A stretch of DNA of 10,869 bases, taken from Cloacimonetes bacterium UBA3541. Lineage in GTDB: Bacteria > Cloacimonadota > Cloacimonadia > Cloacimonadales > Cloacimonadaceae. The notes beneath the pieces are model-generated. The model worked only from the letters and a program-made list of their open reading frames with translations, was not told the DNA's origin and searched no databases. Location of the stretch: NCBI GenBank assembly GCA_002376725.1, contig DFOM01000035.1, positions 1 through 10,869 of the forward strand, written 5' to 3'. Made by a program: the position numbers and the translations under genes. Shown here one piece after another: positions 1-6,537 of this stretch (the stretch's first letter is position 1; each line of letters begins with the position of its first letter).

Positions 1-1
1 A

Positions 2-133
2 ACAGCAGGTAACTATTCAGTAGTCTGGAACGGAAGAGATAGCCATAATCAGCCTGTATCCAGTGGAGTCTATTTCTATAAGATGAGTGCTGGTAAATAC
101 AGCAGCACCAAGAAAATGATTATGATGAAATAA
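2..133 (+). CDS. C-terminal end of a secreted FlgD-like Ig domain protein (5' partial)
   Basis: Only the last 43 codons and the TAA stop are present; the frame is open to the left edge. The residues follow the common end of FlgD-type immunoglobulin-like domains: a strand with SVVWNGRD, a turn (HNQPVSSG), then GVYFYKMSAG and a basic tail (KKMIMMK). In FCB bacteria this domain sits at the extreme C-terminus of large secreted or surface proteins, often as a sorting or anchoring domain linked to type IX-like export. That export role is known for relatives and is inferred here. The function of the missing body of the protein cannot be told. A secreted protein encoded at 2360-3799 ends in the same kind of domain (QWDGRD, then GLYYCHLEI). 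Confidence 0.8.
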   Translation, partial: TAGNYSVVWNGRDSHNQPVSSGVYFYKMSAGKYSSTKKMIMMK

Positions 134-159
134 ATCTAAATCAACTATCTAAAATATAT

Positions 160-192
160 CCCCGTATGGTTTTCCCTACGGGGATTTTATTT
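160..192 (+). terminator. Rho-independent terminator after the FlgD-domain gene
   Basis: A 7-bp GC-rich stem (CCCCGTA at 160-166 pairing with TACGGGG at 177-183) with a 10-nt loop starts 27 nt after the stop codon. It is followed by a T-rich tract (ATTTTATTTAT). Position and shape fit an intrinsic terminator for the upstream plus-strand gene. Confidence 0.8.
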
Positions 193-354
193 ATATCATC
201 CTTTTCTTTCTGATTAAAATTATAATGTTAAAAAAGAGCATAATTAAGAGCTGATTGAGATATAAGAGAAAATAAATTTTTTTCCACTTAAAAAATGTTT
301 GTATGCTTTAAATAACAAAGAGATGTGAGCTAAGGACTAAATTATTCTTAGCTA

Positions 355-368
355 ACTATTATAATAGT
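355..368. repeat. 14-bp perfect palindrome, possible operator
   Basis: ACTATTATAATAGT is identical to its reverse complement. It lies 90 bp upstream of the ATG at 459 and about 45 bp upstream of the TTGACT -35-like element, a plausible place for an upstream operator. It is AT-only apart from its two C/G pairs, so chance occurrence in this AT-rich gap is quite possible. Confidence 0.35.
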
Positions 369-413
369 GAGTTAGATTTTTATATCGCAATCTGGTAGAT
401 AACGAAATAATAC

Positions 414-440
414 TTGACTTTTATTTTATAGAATTAAATT
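414..440 (+). promoter_or_regulatory. Possible promoter of the UPF0173 gene
   Basis: TTGACT at 414-419 matches the -35 consensus at five of six positions. No clear -10 hexamer follows at 17 nt; TAAATT (435-440, 15-nt spacing) and TTAAAT (434-439) are the nearest. A very good Shine-Dalgarno sequence, AGGGAGGTG at 446-454, follows four nt before the ATG. Confidence 0.3.
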
Positions 441-458
441 AAATTAGGGAGGTGAAAA

Positions 459-1133
459 ATGAAGATTAAATATTATGGTCATTCAGCATTTGAAATCACC
501 AGTAATACAGGAGTTAGAATATTAATTGATCCTTTTCTGGATGGAAATCCACTTTCACCTATAAGATCAGATCAGGTTAAAGCAGATTTTATAATTCTGT
601 CTCATGCCCATAGTGACCACTTAGGTGATACTCTTAAGATAGCTAAAAAAAATGATTCAATGGTTATAGCAGTAGCAGAATTAGCAGCATACTTAGCTGG
701 CAAAGGCTTAAAAACCCACGGCATGCAGATAGGAGGAAGTCGTATTTTTCCTTTTGGAAAGATTAAATTTACTCTGGCTTTTCATGGAAATAACACATCT
801 GATGGGCGTTATGCAGGACTTGCAGCAGGGATATTATTATGGGTAGATGATTCTTGCATCTATCATTGTGGAGATACAGGACTTTTTGGTGATATGAAAT
901 TGATTGGAGAAATGAATTCTGTAGATTATATGCTAGTGCCAATAGGAGATAACTTTACAATGGGACCTGAAGATGCAGTAAAAGCTGTGGAGCTTGTATC
1001 ACCAAGGATTGTAATTCCTATGCATTATAATACCTGGCCCATCATTCAAGTTGATGCTAATAACTTTGCCGAAAAAGTGCAGGCTATAGGCAAAGAATGT
1101 TTTCTGCTAAAACCGGGTGAGGAGATATCCTGA
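459..1133 (+). CDS. UPF0173 metal-dependent hydrolase (metallo-beta-lactamase fold)
   Basis: A 224-residue single-domain protein of the UPF0173/YtkL family, about the usual family length. The N-terminus KIKYYGHSAFEI and the metal-binding motif HAHSDHLGD (H49, H51, D53, H54) are clear. Later ligand candidates are H109, D139 in GDTGLFGDM and H189 in PMHYNTWP. These are the two-metal-site signatures of the metallo-beta-lactamase superfamily. The protein has no signal peptide and should be cytosolic. The physiological substrate of UPF0173 proteins is not established; hydrolysis of a phosphoester, thioester or lactone is a family-level inference. The ATG has a strong Shine-Dalgarno sequence (AGGGAGGTG, 446-454). 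It is the only complete plus-strand gene in the window and appears monocistronic, with a hairpin terminator just downstream. Confidence 0.92.
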   Translation: MKIKYYGHSAFEITSNTGVRILIDPFLDGNPLSPIRSDQVKADFIILSHAHSDHLGDTLKIAKKNDSMVIAVAELAAYLAGKGLKTHGMQIGGSRIFPFGKIKFTLAFHGNNTSDGRYAGLAAGILLWVDDSCIYHCGDTGLFGDMKLIGEMNSVDYMLVPIGDNFTMGPEDAVKAVELVSPRIVIPMHYNTWPIIQVDANNFAEKVQAIGKECFLLKPGEEIS

Positions 1134-1152
1134 TAACTTGCTGAAGATTAAT

Positions 1153-1218
1153 TAAAAAAAATATACCCTCTTCTTCGTTCATTATCGTGAAAAAAGAAGG
1201 GGGTATAATTCTCTCTTT
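1153..1218. terminator. Bidirectional terminator between convergent genes
   Basis: A 14-bp stem pairs 1162-1175 with 1194-1207 with a single G-U pair and an 18-nt loop. An A-run at 1153-1160 reads as a T-run on the minus strand directly after the hairpin, and the plus side continues ATTCTCTCTTT. It ends transcription of the UPF0173 gene from the left and of the long minus-strand operon from the right. Confidence 0.8.
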
Positions 1219-1486
1219 AAAAGAAAAAGAGCTTTACTAGTATAGCAACCAGTAGAACGGAATTAATTGTCAACCACACAGTAATAAGTTTTTTAAGTTT
1301 GTAAACCTGCATACGATTTTCTTGAACTTTTCTTTCCATACGAACTAATAGATTTTCTAAGGTTGCTATTTGATTATGACTTTTATCCTTTACTGGCACA
1401 GTTATACCTGGTCTTAAATAACGGCTCACTTCTATTATTAAAGGTATCATTAACGGAAGAATCTTTTTAAAATTGAATTTTGCCAT
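1217..1486 (-). CDS. Small hypothetical membrane protein
   Basis: An 89-residue protein that I do not recognise. A basic start (MAKFNFKK) leads to a short hydrophobic stretch (about residues 9-20, LPLMIPLIIEV). A polar, heptad-like helical region (about 40-66, IATLENLLVRMERKVQENRMQVYKL) follows, and then a C-terminal transmembrane segment (about 68-89) ending in KLFFF. This suggests a membrane-anchored protein with a short coiled coil. AAGGAG at 1495-1500 precedes the ATG by eight nt and overlaps the stop codon of the PorV-like gene (1499-1501), so the two are probably translated from one message. It is the last gene before the terminator at 1153-1218. Its place next to export and outer-membrane genes makes an accessory envelope role plausible, but that is inference only. 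Confidence 0.7.
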   Translation of the reverse strand: MAKFNFKKILPLMIPLIIEVSRYLRPGITVPVKDKSHNQIATLENLLVRMERKVQENRMQVYKLKKLITVWLTINSVLLVAILVKLFFF

Positions 1487-1498
1487 AGAGCATACTCC

Positions 1499-2347
1499 TT
1501 AAAATTTATATCCTAGATTTCCATAAAGTGTTCCACCCAGTACTGCGTGAGTAGAATAAGATAGGTCCAAATTTATTCCTTTAAGGTCAAATCCGACTCC
1601 AGCATTCCAGGTAGCTGGATTGGAATGAACACCAAATCTAATTGTGAAGGGTTCTAGCATCCGAACTTCCACACCTCCCATAAATTCTGTTTCTTTAGCA
1701 AAGTCCTTTTTTACTTCTATAGTTGTAATGACCTGATTATAGGGAACATAGGAAAGTCCAAGCGATAGATGGCTGGGTAATTCGTTCTGATTAGTATCAC
1801 CCATAACAGCTTGATTGATATTCTTAACACTAAAACCAAGCCTAGTACGTTGATGAAGTATAGCAGTAGCTCCTAAGTCCAAGCCAAAAGCATCATCGGT
1901 TTCTTCTTCATCAAAATCCAGGCGATAATAATTGAGGGCATAACCTACACTTATCTGTGAATGAATATCACTCTGGAGATTAAAAGAATGTCCTGCGCTC
2001 CAGATTTGTTCACTCATTAAGTTCTCATCTTCAAAATCTACATCAAATAATCTAGCTCCAAAAGCTACTGTCCCAAGTTTCTTAGGTAATTTAATACCTA
2101 CTGCTGCAGTTTTAAACTCAGAAAACTTTTGATCATAGAGACGACTGAATCCTGCTTGTGCTTCGTAGTCAACATCAATCAAACCAGCTGGATTGAAAAA
2201 TAGAGAATTAACATCATCTGCTACACTTGTATAAGCTCCACCAAGAGCACGAGCTCGAGCAGAAGGAATATAATCATCAAAGACAGCAAGCAGCAAAGCT
2301 GTCTGCATCAGAATTAAGGCAAGAATTAGTAATTTTTTCATTTTCAT
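1499..2347 (-). CDS. PorV/UPF0164-family outer-membrane beta-barrel protein
   Basis: A 282-residue exported protein. Residues 1-21 (MKMKKLL then a hydrophobic run to LLLAV) form a signal peptide. Then comes ARALGGAYTSVADDVNSLFF followed by NPAGL, the typical N-terminal signature of the PorV/PorQ/UPF0164 group of FadL-like barrels. The rest alternates short amphipathic strands (VGYALNYYRLDF, LGFSVKNINQAV, LNLSYS-like stretches), and the chain ends in an aromatic residue (GNLGYKF), as outer-membrane barrels do. In type IX secretion PorV shuttles CTD-bearing cargo; that this is the job here is inferred from the neighbouring secreted protein with a C-terminal FlgD-like domain. GGGGAG (2350-2355) lies only two nt from the first ATG and eight from the third codon (also ATG, 2339-2341), so translation may really start at Met3. 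It begins 12 nt after the upstream stop codon. Confidence 0.8.
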   Translation of the reverse strand: MKMKKLLILALILMQTALLLAVFDDYIPSARARALGGAYTSVADDVNSLFFNPAGLIDVDYEAQAGFSRLYDQKFSEFKTAAVGIKLPKKLGTVAFGARLFDVDFEDENLMSEQIWSAGHSFNLQSDIHSQISVGYALNYYRLDFDEEETDDAFGLDLGATAILHQRTRLGFSVKNINQAVMGDTNQNELPSHLSLGLSYVPYNQVITTIEVKKDFAKETEFMGGVEVRMLEPFTIRFGVHSNPATWNAGVGFDLKGINLDLSYSTHAVLGGTLYGNLGYKF

Positions 2348-2359
2348 TTCTCCCCGAGC

Positions 2360-3799
2360 TTATTTCATTATAGATTTTACTACAATCGGTTGCACAGTTT
2401 CCTCTTTGTGGCCTGTGCTACGTTCTATTATTTCTAAGTGACAATAATAAAGACCAATAGGAACTCTTTGCATCATATAATCACGACCATCCCATTGGAA
2501 CTTCTCAATTCCTAAAGGATTACTGATGTTTTTATTAATTGGGGTTGCCACTAAGCGACCTTGAGAATCATAAATCCTAACTATAGCTTTAACATTTATG
2601 CCAGAGGAAGAGCTTTTACAACCATATTCTATGGTAAGTTTCTCATTTAACTCCGGATTGAAGATGTTTTTATTAGAGCTGGGATTTTGAATATTTAACC
2701 AGGCTATACTTTTACGGATGGGTACAAGAAGTTTCCCATCAGTTAGAGCCTGAATCTCAGTATCATCATAGGAGAAAGAAACAAGGTCTATAATGGATTC
2801 CCCGTAATCTATAGGTTTTAGACAAAGTTTTACTAGCACTTCATCATCTTGTGCTGAAGTTATAGGTTCCATAATAGATTGATAACTTATTTGGATTATA
2901 GAACCATCTTCAGATACTTCTACGCTAGGTTCCTGTGCAGTCATAGTTCCAGTTCCATACTTTACCCTAATAAACTCAACCTTACTGGCATCAATTTTAA
3001 TTTCTGCTGTGTATGAACTGATTCCCCAATCCGGTTTAATTCTAGAAGTAAGGATAGGAACATCCGTCTCCGTATTGATTTCTGTTGTAGTAGTCTGAAT
3101 CTTAACCATCGCATTAGAGACATCATCTTCTTTTACTATATCGTTCATATCACGAGGATTTATAGCAAAATAATTAAAAGAATAATCCACCACACCTTGA
3201 ATGCGAGCCCAATGCTCTCCAATGCTCATTTGAGGCCAGGAAAATCCAGTTCGGGGAAAGCACTGATCGTCTATTTGGCATTGTCCTGTACCATCGTTCA
3301 CATAAAACTCGTTATAACTCGTAGGGAGTGAAGCGATAGTCACATTTTCCACTTTTACGAAAACACCTTCCCATTGTTCTGCAGTGCTGGAAGATAAATC
3401 ACCAGTGTGAATATAAGTAGGTGCGGGAATAGGATTTCCCTGACTAATCACAGTATATTCTCTAGTAGGTGACATCTCAGTGAAATTGTAGTATTCAGTA
3501 ATAGTCCCTGTTACTTCAACTTCGTCTCCTCGTTGGGGATGAAATTGATTAGTATAAATCAATAAACCACTCCAGGGTCCTCCTTCTGGATCAGAAATAA
3601 AAAAACCGATATTGTTGACATTAGTTCCTGTATAAAATAACTCTACTACAACTATACCTCTCACGGTGACAGTTTGTCCTTTATAAGGAGAATCGCCGGT
3701 TGGATCTTCGGTATATTGAACATCGTGACAGGTTAAAACCTCTGCATAAAGACCAATAGCTAGGGTTAAAACCAAAGTAAAAATTAATATATGTTTCAT
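2360..3799 (-). CDS. Secreted multidomain protein: OB-fold-like, cohesin-like and FlgD-Ig C-terminal domains
   Basis: A 479-residue exported protein. Residues 1-19 are a signal peptide with likely cleavage after GLYA. Residues about 35-220 look like two OB-fold-type beta barrels: the first with GQTVTVRGIVVV then GDEVEVTGTITEYYNF, the second with WEGVFVKVENVTIAS, YVNDGTGQCQIDD and WARIQGVVDYS. Such domains occur in secreted nucleases and lipoproteins of the FCB group (DUF5689/YhcR-like), but I see no catalytic domain. Residues about 235-365 read as a cohesin-like sandwich, and about 375-479 as a FlgD-like domain (RIYDSQGRLV, FQWDGRD, GLYYCHLEI, VVKS). This points to a surface or released binding protein. 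Its ATG overlaps the lspA stop by one base (TAATG, 3797-3801), with AAGGAG at 3805-3810. Domain limits are estimates by eye, and the ligand is unknown. Confidence 0.75.
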   Translation of the reverse strand: MKHILIFTLVLTLAIGLYAEVLTCHDVQYTEDPTGDSPYKGQTVTVRGIVVVELFYTGTNVNNIGFFISDPEGGPWSGLLIYTNQFHPQRGDEVEVTGTITEYYNFTEMSPTREYTVISQGNPIPAPTYIHTGDLSSSTAEQWEGVFVKVENVTIASLPTSYNEFYVNDGTGQCQIDDQCFPRTGFSWPQMSIGEHWARIQGVVDYSFNYFAINPRDMNDIVKEDDVSNAMVKIQTTTTEINTETDVPILTSRIKPDWGISSYTAEIKIDASKVEFIRVKYGTGTMTAQEPSVEVSEDGSIIQISYQSIMEPITSAQDDEVLVKLCLKPIDYGESIIDLVSFSYDDTEIQALTDGKLLVPIRKSIAWLNIQNPSSNKNIFNPELNEKLTIEYGCKSSSSGINVKAIVRIYDSQGRLVATPINKNISNPLGIEKFQWDGRDYMMQRVPIGLYYCHLEIIERSTGHKEETVQPIVVKSIMK

Positions 3800-4368
3800 T
3801 ATAGCTCCTTATCTAATACTTTATCGTTAATCTCAGAAAGTGGTTCAGCTTCTTTTTTTGCTATCTTCTTGCCACTTATAAAGATTAAATCATATATTAA
3901 AAGGCACATTCCAATAAAGATTGCGCTATCTGCCACATTAAAAACGGGAAATCTATCCATTCCTTTAATTATATTGGGAATATCCACGCTTATAAAATCG
4001 GTTACAGCACCAAAAATAGGCCGGTCAATAAGATTATTACCTACAGCTCCACCGAGAACCAAACCGAAAGCTATAACCTGAATATTATTTGTAGATTGAT
4101 GTAACAGCCAGAGGATGAAGATAATAGCAACAATGGAAACCACTATAAAAAACCACTTATTCCATAAGGGATTAGGTAGTGATAGACTAAAAGCTGCACC
4201 ACTGTTTTGTAAGTGACAAATCTGGAATGTATCTGCAAACCATTTTTCACCGACATTTATCCAGCTATAAAGTGGTATATTATATCGCACTAAAGCCTTA
4301 GTCACCTGGTCTAAAATGATTACCAGGGACATTACTATATAAGCTGGATAGGTCCTAACTTTAGCCAT
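3799..4368 (-). CDS. lspA: Lipoprotein signal peptidase (signal peptidase II)
   Basis: Inner-membrane aspartyl protease that cuts the signal peptide of diacylglyceryl-modified prolipoproteins before the lipobox cysteine. 189 residues, slightly longer than usual (about 160-170) because of a charged C-terminal tail (GKKIAKKEAEPLSEIND). Family blocks are all present: DQVTK (20-24), NSGAAFS (55-61), GGAVGNNLIDR (106-116) with catalytic D124 in GAVTDFI, and FNVADSAI (143-150) with catalytic D147. Four membrane segments lie at about 10-27, 70-89, 97-114 and 146-165. The ATG is three nt from the stop of the DksA-like gene, with only a weak purine-rich site (AAAGAAA) upstream, so coupled translation is likely. 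The stop overlaps the next start (TAATG). Confidence 0.95.
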   Translation of the reverse strand: MAKVRTYPAYIVMSLVIILDQVTKALVRYNIPLYSWINVGEKWFADTFQICHLQNSGAAFSLSLPNPLWNKWFFIVVSIVAIIFILWLLHQSTNNIQVIAFGLVLGGAVGNNLIDRPIFGAVTDFISVDIPNIIKGMDRFPVFNVADSAIFIGMCLLIYDLIFISGKKIAKKEAEPLSEINDKVLDKEL

Positions 4369-4371
4369 TAG

Positions 4372-4773
4372 TTATTTTCTTTGTTTACGCTTCTTGTCTT
4401 CCATTTTTTCCGTACAGCTAACGCAATAATGAGCATAAGGAATGATTTCTAACCGCGATTCGCTGATATTTTTCCCGCACATTTCACAGATACCATAGGT
4501 TCCATTGTAGATTTTCTGTAGTGATTCCTTAAGCAAACTTATCTTTTCTCTTTCGTGTTCCATTAGCATCACTGATTGTTCCATTAAATGAGTGTCGGAA
4601 CCTTGGTCAGCCTGATGAAAGGCATATGAAGAAAGATCACCACTGCTTTCTTTAGCACCTAAACTCTGACCTTTGCTAACTTCTTCGATATAAGCAATAC
4701 TTTCTTTTAATTCTTGTTGAATAAGCTCTTCAAATTTTTTCAATTTATCTGGAGACATTAATTTTGCAGCCAT
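4372..4773 (-). CDS. DksA/TraR-family zinc-finger RNA polymerase-binding regulator
   Basis: 133 residues. An N-terminal coiled-coil helical hairpin (about 8-90) is followed by a C4 zinc finger C96-x2-C99-x17-C117-x2-C120 (GICEMCGKNI, PYAHYCVSC), the DksA/TraR signature. The hairpin tip carries an acidic patch ADQGSD (D56, D60), comparable to the DxxDxA tip of E. coli DksA, though the spacing is not identical. Family members bind the RNA polymerase secondary channel and adjust promoters in the stringent response; direct evidence for ppGpp dependence here is absent. AGGAG lies six nt upstream of the ATG. It is the first gene of a unit with lspA directly downstream, an arrangement also seen in other bacteria. 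A TTGACA element at 4834-4839 (minus) provides a promoter candidate in the 77-bp gap after punA. Confidence 0.9.
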   Translation of the reverse strand: MAAKLMSPDKLKKFEELIQQELKESIAYIEEVSKGQSLGAKESSGDLSSYAFHQADQGSDTHLMEQSVMLMEHEREKISLLKESLQKIYNGTYGICEMCGKNISESRLEIIPYAHYCVSCTEKMEDKKRKQRK

Positions 4774-4807
4774 CTTTCGCTCCTGCGCTAAGTAAAAATA
4801 TTAATAG

Positions 4808-4839
4808 TTCCTTAAATCTTATTTGCTAAGTTATGTCAA
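4808..4839 (-). promoter_or_regulatory. Promoter-like element upstream of the DksA-like gene (TTGACA-N20-AAGGAA)
   Basis: On the minus strand a perfect TTGACA (4839-4834) is followed after 20 nt by AAGGAA (4813-4808). TTTAAG sits at the 17-nt position expected for a -10 box, and a second AT-rich candidate, TATTAA, lies just after AAGGAA. The element ends 35 nt before the ATG at 4773. The same spacing occurs upstream of tdk and buk. Confidence 0.5.
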
Positions 4840-4850
4840 TGAAAATGTAC

Positions 4851-5672
4851 TTAAGAAAAATGTATGTTTTGGATAAATTCAATTAATATAGGAAGTAGAT
4901 TAGTGGAAGCTTTTTCCGCATTTTGTCGGATTTCTTCCTGACTATGAGCCTGATTATGAAATAGATTGCTGTAGTTGGTTACAATGGAAAGACCAAGTAC
5001 CCGTATTTGAGAGTGACGAGCAACAATAACTTCTGGAACTGTGGACATACCTACTAAATCAGCACCCCAGCTAGCAAAAGCAGCGCATTCTGCTCTAGTT
5101 TCAAGACTTGGACCACTTACAGCAATATAGACACCTTTATGGATCGGGATATCCTTTTGCAAAGCTATCTTTTCACATAAATCAATGTATTGTAAGTCAT
5201 AAGGATTATTCATACTGGGAAATCTTTCACCAAGATTTTCATCATTTTGACCAATTAAAGGATTTGTTCCCATAAAATTAATATGGTCGGTTATTAGAAC
5301 TAGCGAAGCGGGAGAAAGATTTTCACGCAAACTACCGGAAGCATTAGTTACGATAAGCGTTTTTACTCCTAAGCTTGCTAAAACGCGAGTGGGGAAGACC
5401 ACCATCGGCATTGAATAGCCTTCATAATAATGAAATCGTCCCTGCAAATATATTATTGGATAACCATTCAATTCTCCTACAATTAGGTTGCCTTTATGTT
5501 CTGGTGCAGTTGTGGGAACAAAACCAGGGATTTCAGCATAGGGAATTTTAGTTTTAATTTCACTCTTTTCCGCAATATTATTTAATCCTGTTCCTAGAAT
5601 CATTGCAATAGGAGGCACCTGCTGTATATGTTCTTTTAACCAATTGGCTGTATATCTATAATCCAGATTCAT
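4851..5672 (-). CDS. punA: Purine nucleoside phosphorylase (trimeric, inosine/guanosine type)
   Basis: Phosphorolysis of purine (2'-deoxy)nucleosides to free base and (deoxy)ribose-1-phosphate in the cytosol, part of purine salvage. Counted from the ATG at 5672 the protein has 273 residues, normal for the class. Markers are LGTGL (26-30, phosphate loop), PEHKGNL (57-63), QGRFHYYEG (77-85), TNASGS (109-114), GPSLETRAE with E191, GMSTVPEVIVA with M209, and TNYS with N233; the last three match the base-binding Glu, Met and Asn of human PNP. The frame can also start one codon earlier at a TTG (5675-5673), but the ATG overlaps the upstream stop as TGATG and is preferred, although AGAGGA at 5685-5690 is then 12 nt away. 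It is last in the tdk-yggT-divIVA-punA unit; no hairpin terminator follows. Confidence 0.94.
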   Translation of the reverse strand: MNLDYRYTANWLKEHIQQVPPIAMILGTGLNNIAEKSEIKTKIPYAEIPGFVPTTAPEHKGNLIVGELNGYPIIYLQGRFHYYEGYSMPMVVFPTRVLASLGVKTLIVTNASGSLRENLSPASLVLITDHINFMGTNPLIGQNDENLGERFPSMNNPYDLQYIDLCEKIALQKDIPIHKGVYIAVSGPSLETRAECAAFASWGADLVGMSTVPEVIVARHSQIRVLGLSIVTNYSNLFHNQAHSQEEIRQNAEKASTNLLPILIEFIQNIHFS

Positions 5673-6250
5673 CAACTTTTATTATCCTCTACGGTGGATT
5701 TTCGAGTTGGGCTAATTTCTTCTTTAATTTGCTTAAAATCTGAATCCAGAAGAGGTTCTCGCTCTTTTGCCAGAAGAGGGTCTTTTTCAATTCGTTCCTT
5801 AAAAGTATTAAGTTCGCTTCTAAATTGCATCAAGAATTGGCGTTTTTCCTCTTTTAATTGGATATATTGTTGTTCCAGCACAGCCAGATATTGTTTAGCT
5901 TCTTGAATAGCGCGGGTTGCTTTGAGTTCTGCTTCGTGAATAATATTCTCTGCTTCTTTTCGTGCATTGGCAATGATATCTGCCTTTGTTTTCTCTGCAA
6001 AGACCAAGGTACGACTAATCAATTCCTCCCTTCTTTTCAGTTCTTCCACTGCATTGCTTGCATGGATAGCTTCTTGTCTAACTTCAACTTGCATTTGTTC
6101 GCGGCGTTGAATTTCCTTTTCGTGGCGATGTTGATAATCTTCCAATTCATTGGCAAGCTGTTCCAAAAATTCTTTTACTTCCTTTTTACTATAACCAAAC
6201 ATCACAGTGGAAAATTCCTGATGTCGTATATCAGTAGGGAACAAGGTCAT
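5672..6250 (-). CDS. DivIVA-domain coiled-coil protein
   Basis: 192 residues. The N-terminus LFPTDIRHQEFSTVMFGYSK followed by KEVKEFLEQLANELEDY is the DivIVA membrane-binding domain (about residues 3-55). Most of the rest (about 40-155) is charged heptad-rich coiled coil (EELKRREELISRTLVFAEKT, ARKEAENIIHEAELKATRAI). A disordered tail (about 160-192) is rich in Glu, Lys and Pro. DivIVA proteins sit at curved membrane such as poles and division sites and recruit partners; in Gram-negative lineages the role is less clear, so the exact function here is open. A near-perfect Shine-Dalgarno sequence (AAGGAGG, 6255-6261) precedes the ATG. It lies directly after yggT, as in the ylmG-divIVA clusters of Gram-positives, which supports a division or envelope role. 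Its TGA overlaps the punA ATG. Confidence 0.88.
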   Translation of the reverse strand: MTLFPTDIRHQEFSTVMFGYSKKEVKEFLEQLANELEDYQHRHEKEIQRREQMQVEVRQEAIHASNAVEELKRREELISRTLVFAEKTKADIIANARKEAENIIHEAELKATRAIQEAKQYLAVLEQQYIQLKEEKRQFLMQFRSELNTFKERIEKDPLLAKEREPLLDSDFKQIKEEISPTRKSTVEDNKS

Positions 6251-6267
6251 AATACCTCCTTAAAAAT

Positions 6268-6537
6268 TCATTTTATACTATTTAAGACGCTGATAATAAT
6301 TTGAATGAGAATTATAGCTATTATAGGTGATAGATCAACTCTCATTCTGGGTAATATTCTCCTAATTGGAGCTAAAACAGGTTCGGTGATACGAACAAGG
6401 AAATTATAAAATTTACTCTGATGCGAAATCATAAACCAGCTCATTAATGCTCTGATGAGGATGATAAGGATATAAATATCCAGCAAACTGGCGATAAAGA
6501 CCATAAAGTCACCCAAAATAGTTCTTCCCATCATCAT
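6268..6537 (-). CDS. yggT: YggT/YlmG family membrane protein
   Basis: 89 residues with two hydrophobic segments (about 9-33 and 69-87) around a conserved cytosolic loop. The loop holds the YGGT signature: LIRALMSWF, then FLVRITEPVLAPIRRILP (about 46-63) and DLSPIIAIILIQ. YggT/YlmG proteins are small integral membrane proteins linked genetically to cell division or osmotic protection; the mechanism is not settled. Three consecutive ATG codons (6537-6529) offer starts. The first overlaps the tdk stop as ATGA and has AAGG seven nt upstream, so it is used here, but the second would give TGATG and is also possible. The stop is 17 nt from the DivIVA-like start. Confidence 0.92.
   Translation of the reverse strand: MMMGRTILGDFMVFIASLLDIYILIILIRALMSWFMISHQSKFYNFLVRITEPVLAPIRRILPRMRVDLSPIIAIILIQIIISVLNSIK

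Larger units (their letters stand above)
193..458. other. AT-rich intergenic region before the UPF0173 gene
   Basis: No convincing ORF. It holds two overlapping inverted repeats: AGCTAAG at 328-334 with CTTAGCT at 347-353, and a perfect 14-bp palindrome ACTATTATAATAGT at 355-368 flanked by CTAAC (352-356) and GTTAG (371-375). These could be an operator or a structured leader, but nothing in the sequence assigns a regulator. The start-proximal end carries a -35-like TTGACT and a strong Shine-Dalgarno sequence. Confidence 0.4.

Noticed and set aside
3791..4081. Plus-strand ORF of 96 codons opposite lspA
   Set aside because: Antisense shadow of lspA, whose catalytic motifs are intact; no Shine-Dalgarno sequence.
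5673..5675. TTG as the punA start
   Set aside because: It lies one codon before an ATG that overlaps the upstream TGA in the usual TGATG manner; the ATG is the simpler start, though the Shine-Dalgarno spacing to the TTG (9 nt) is slightly better.
5858..6304. Plus-strand ORF of 148 codons opposite the DivIVA-like and yggT genes
   Set aside because: It lies antisense to a well-supported coiled-coil gene; its Cys/Phe-rich content is what the reverse strand of Glu/Lys codons gives. No start signal.
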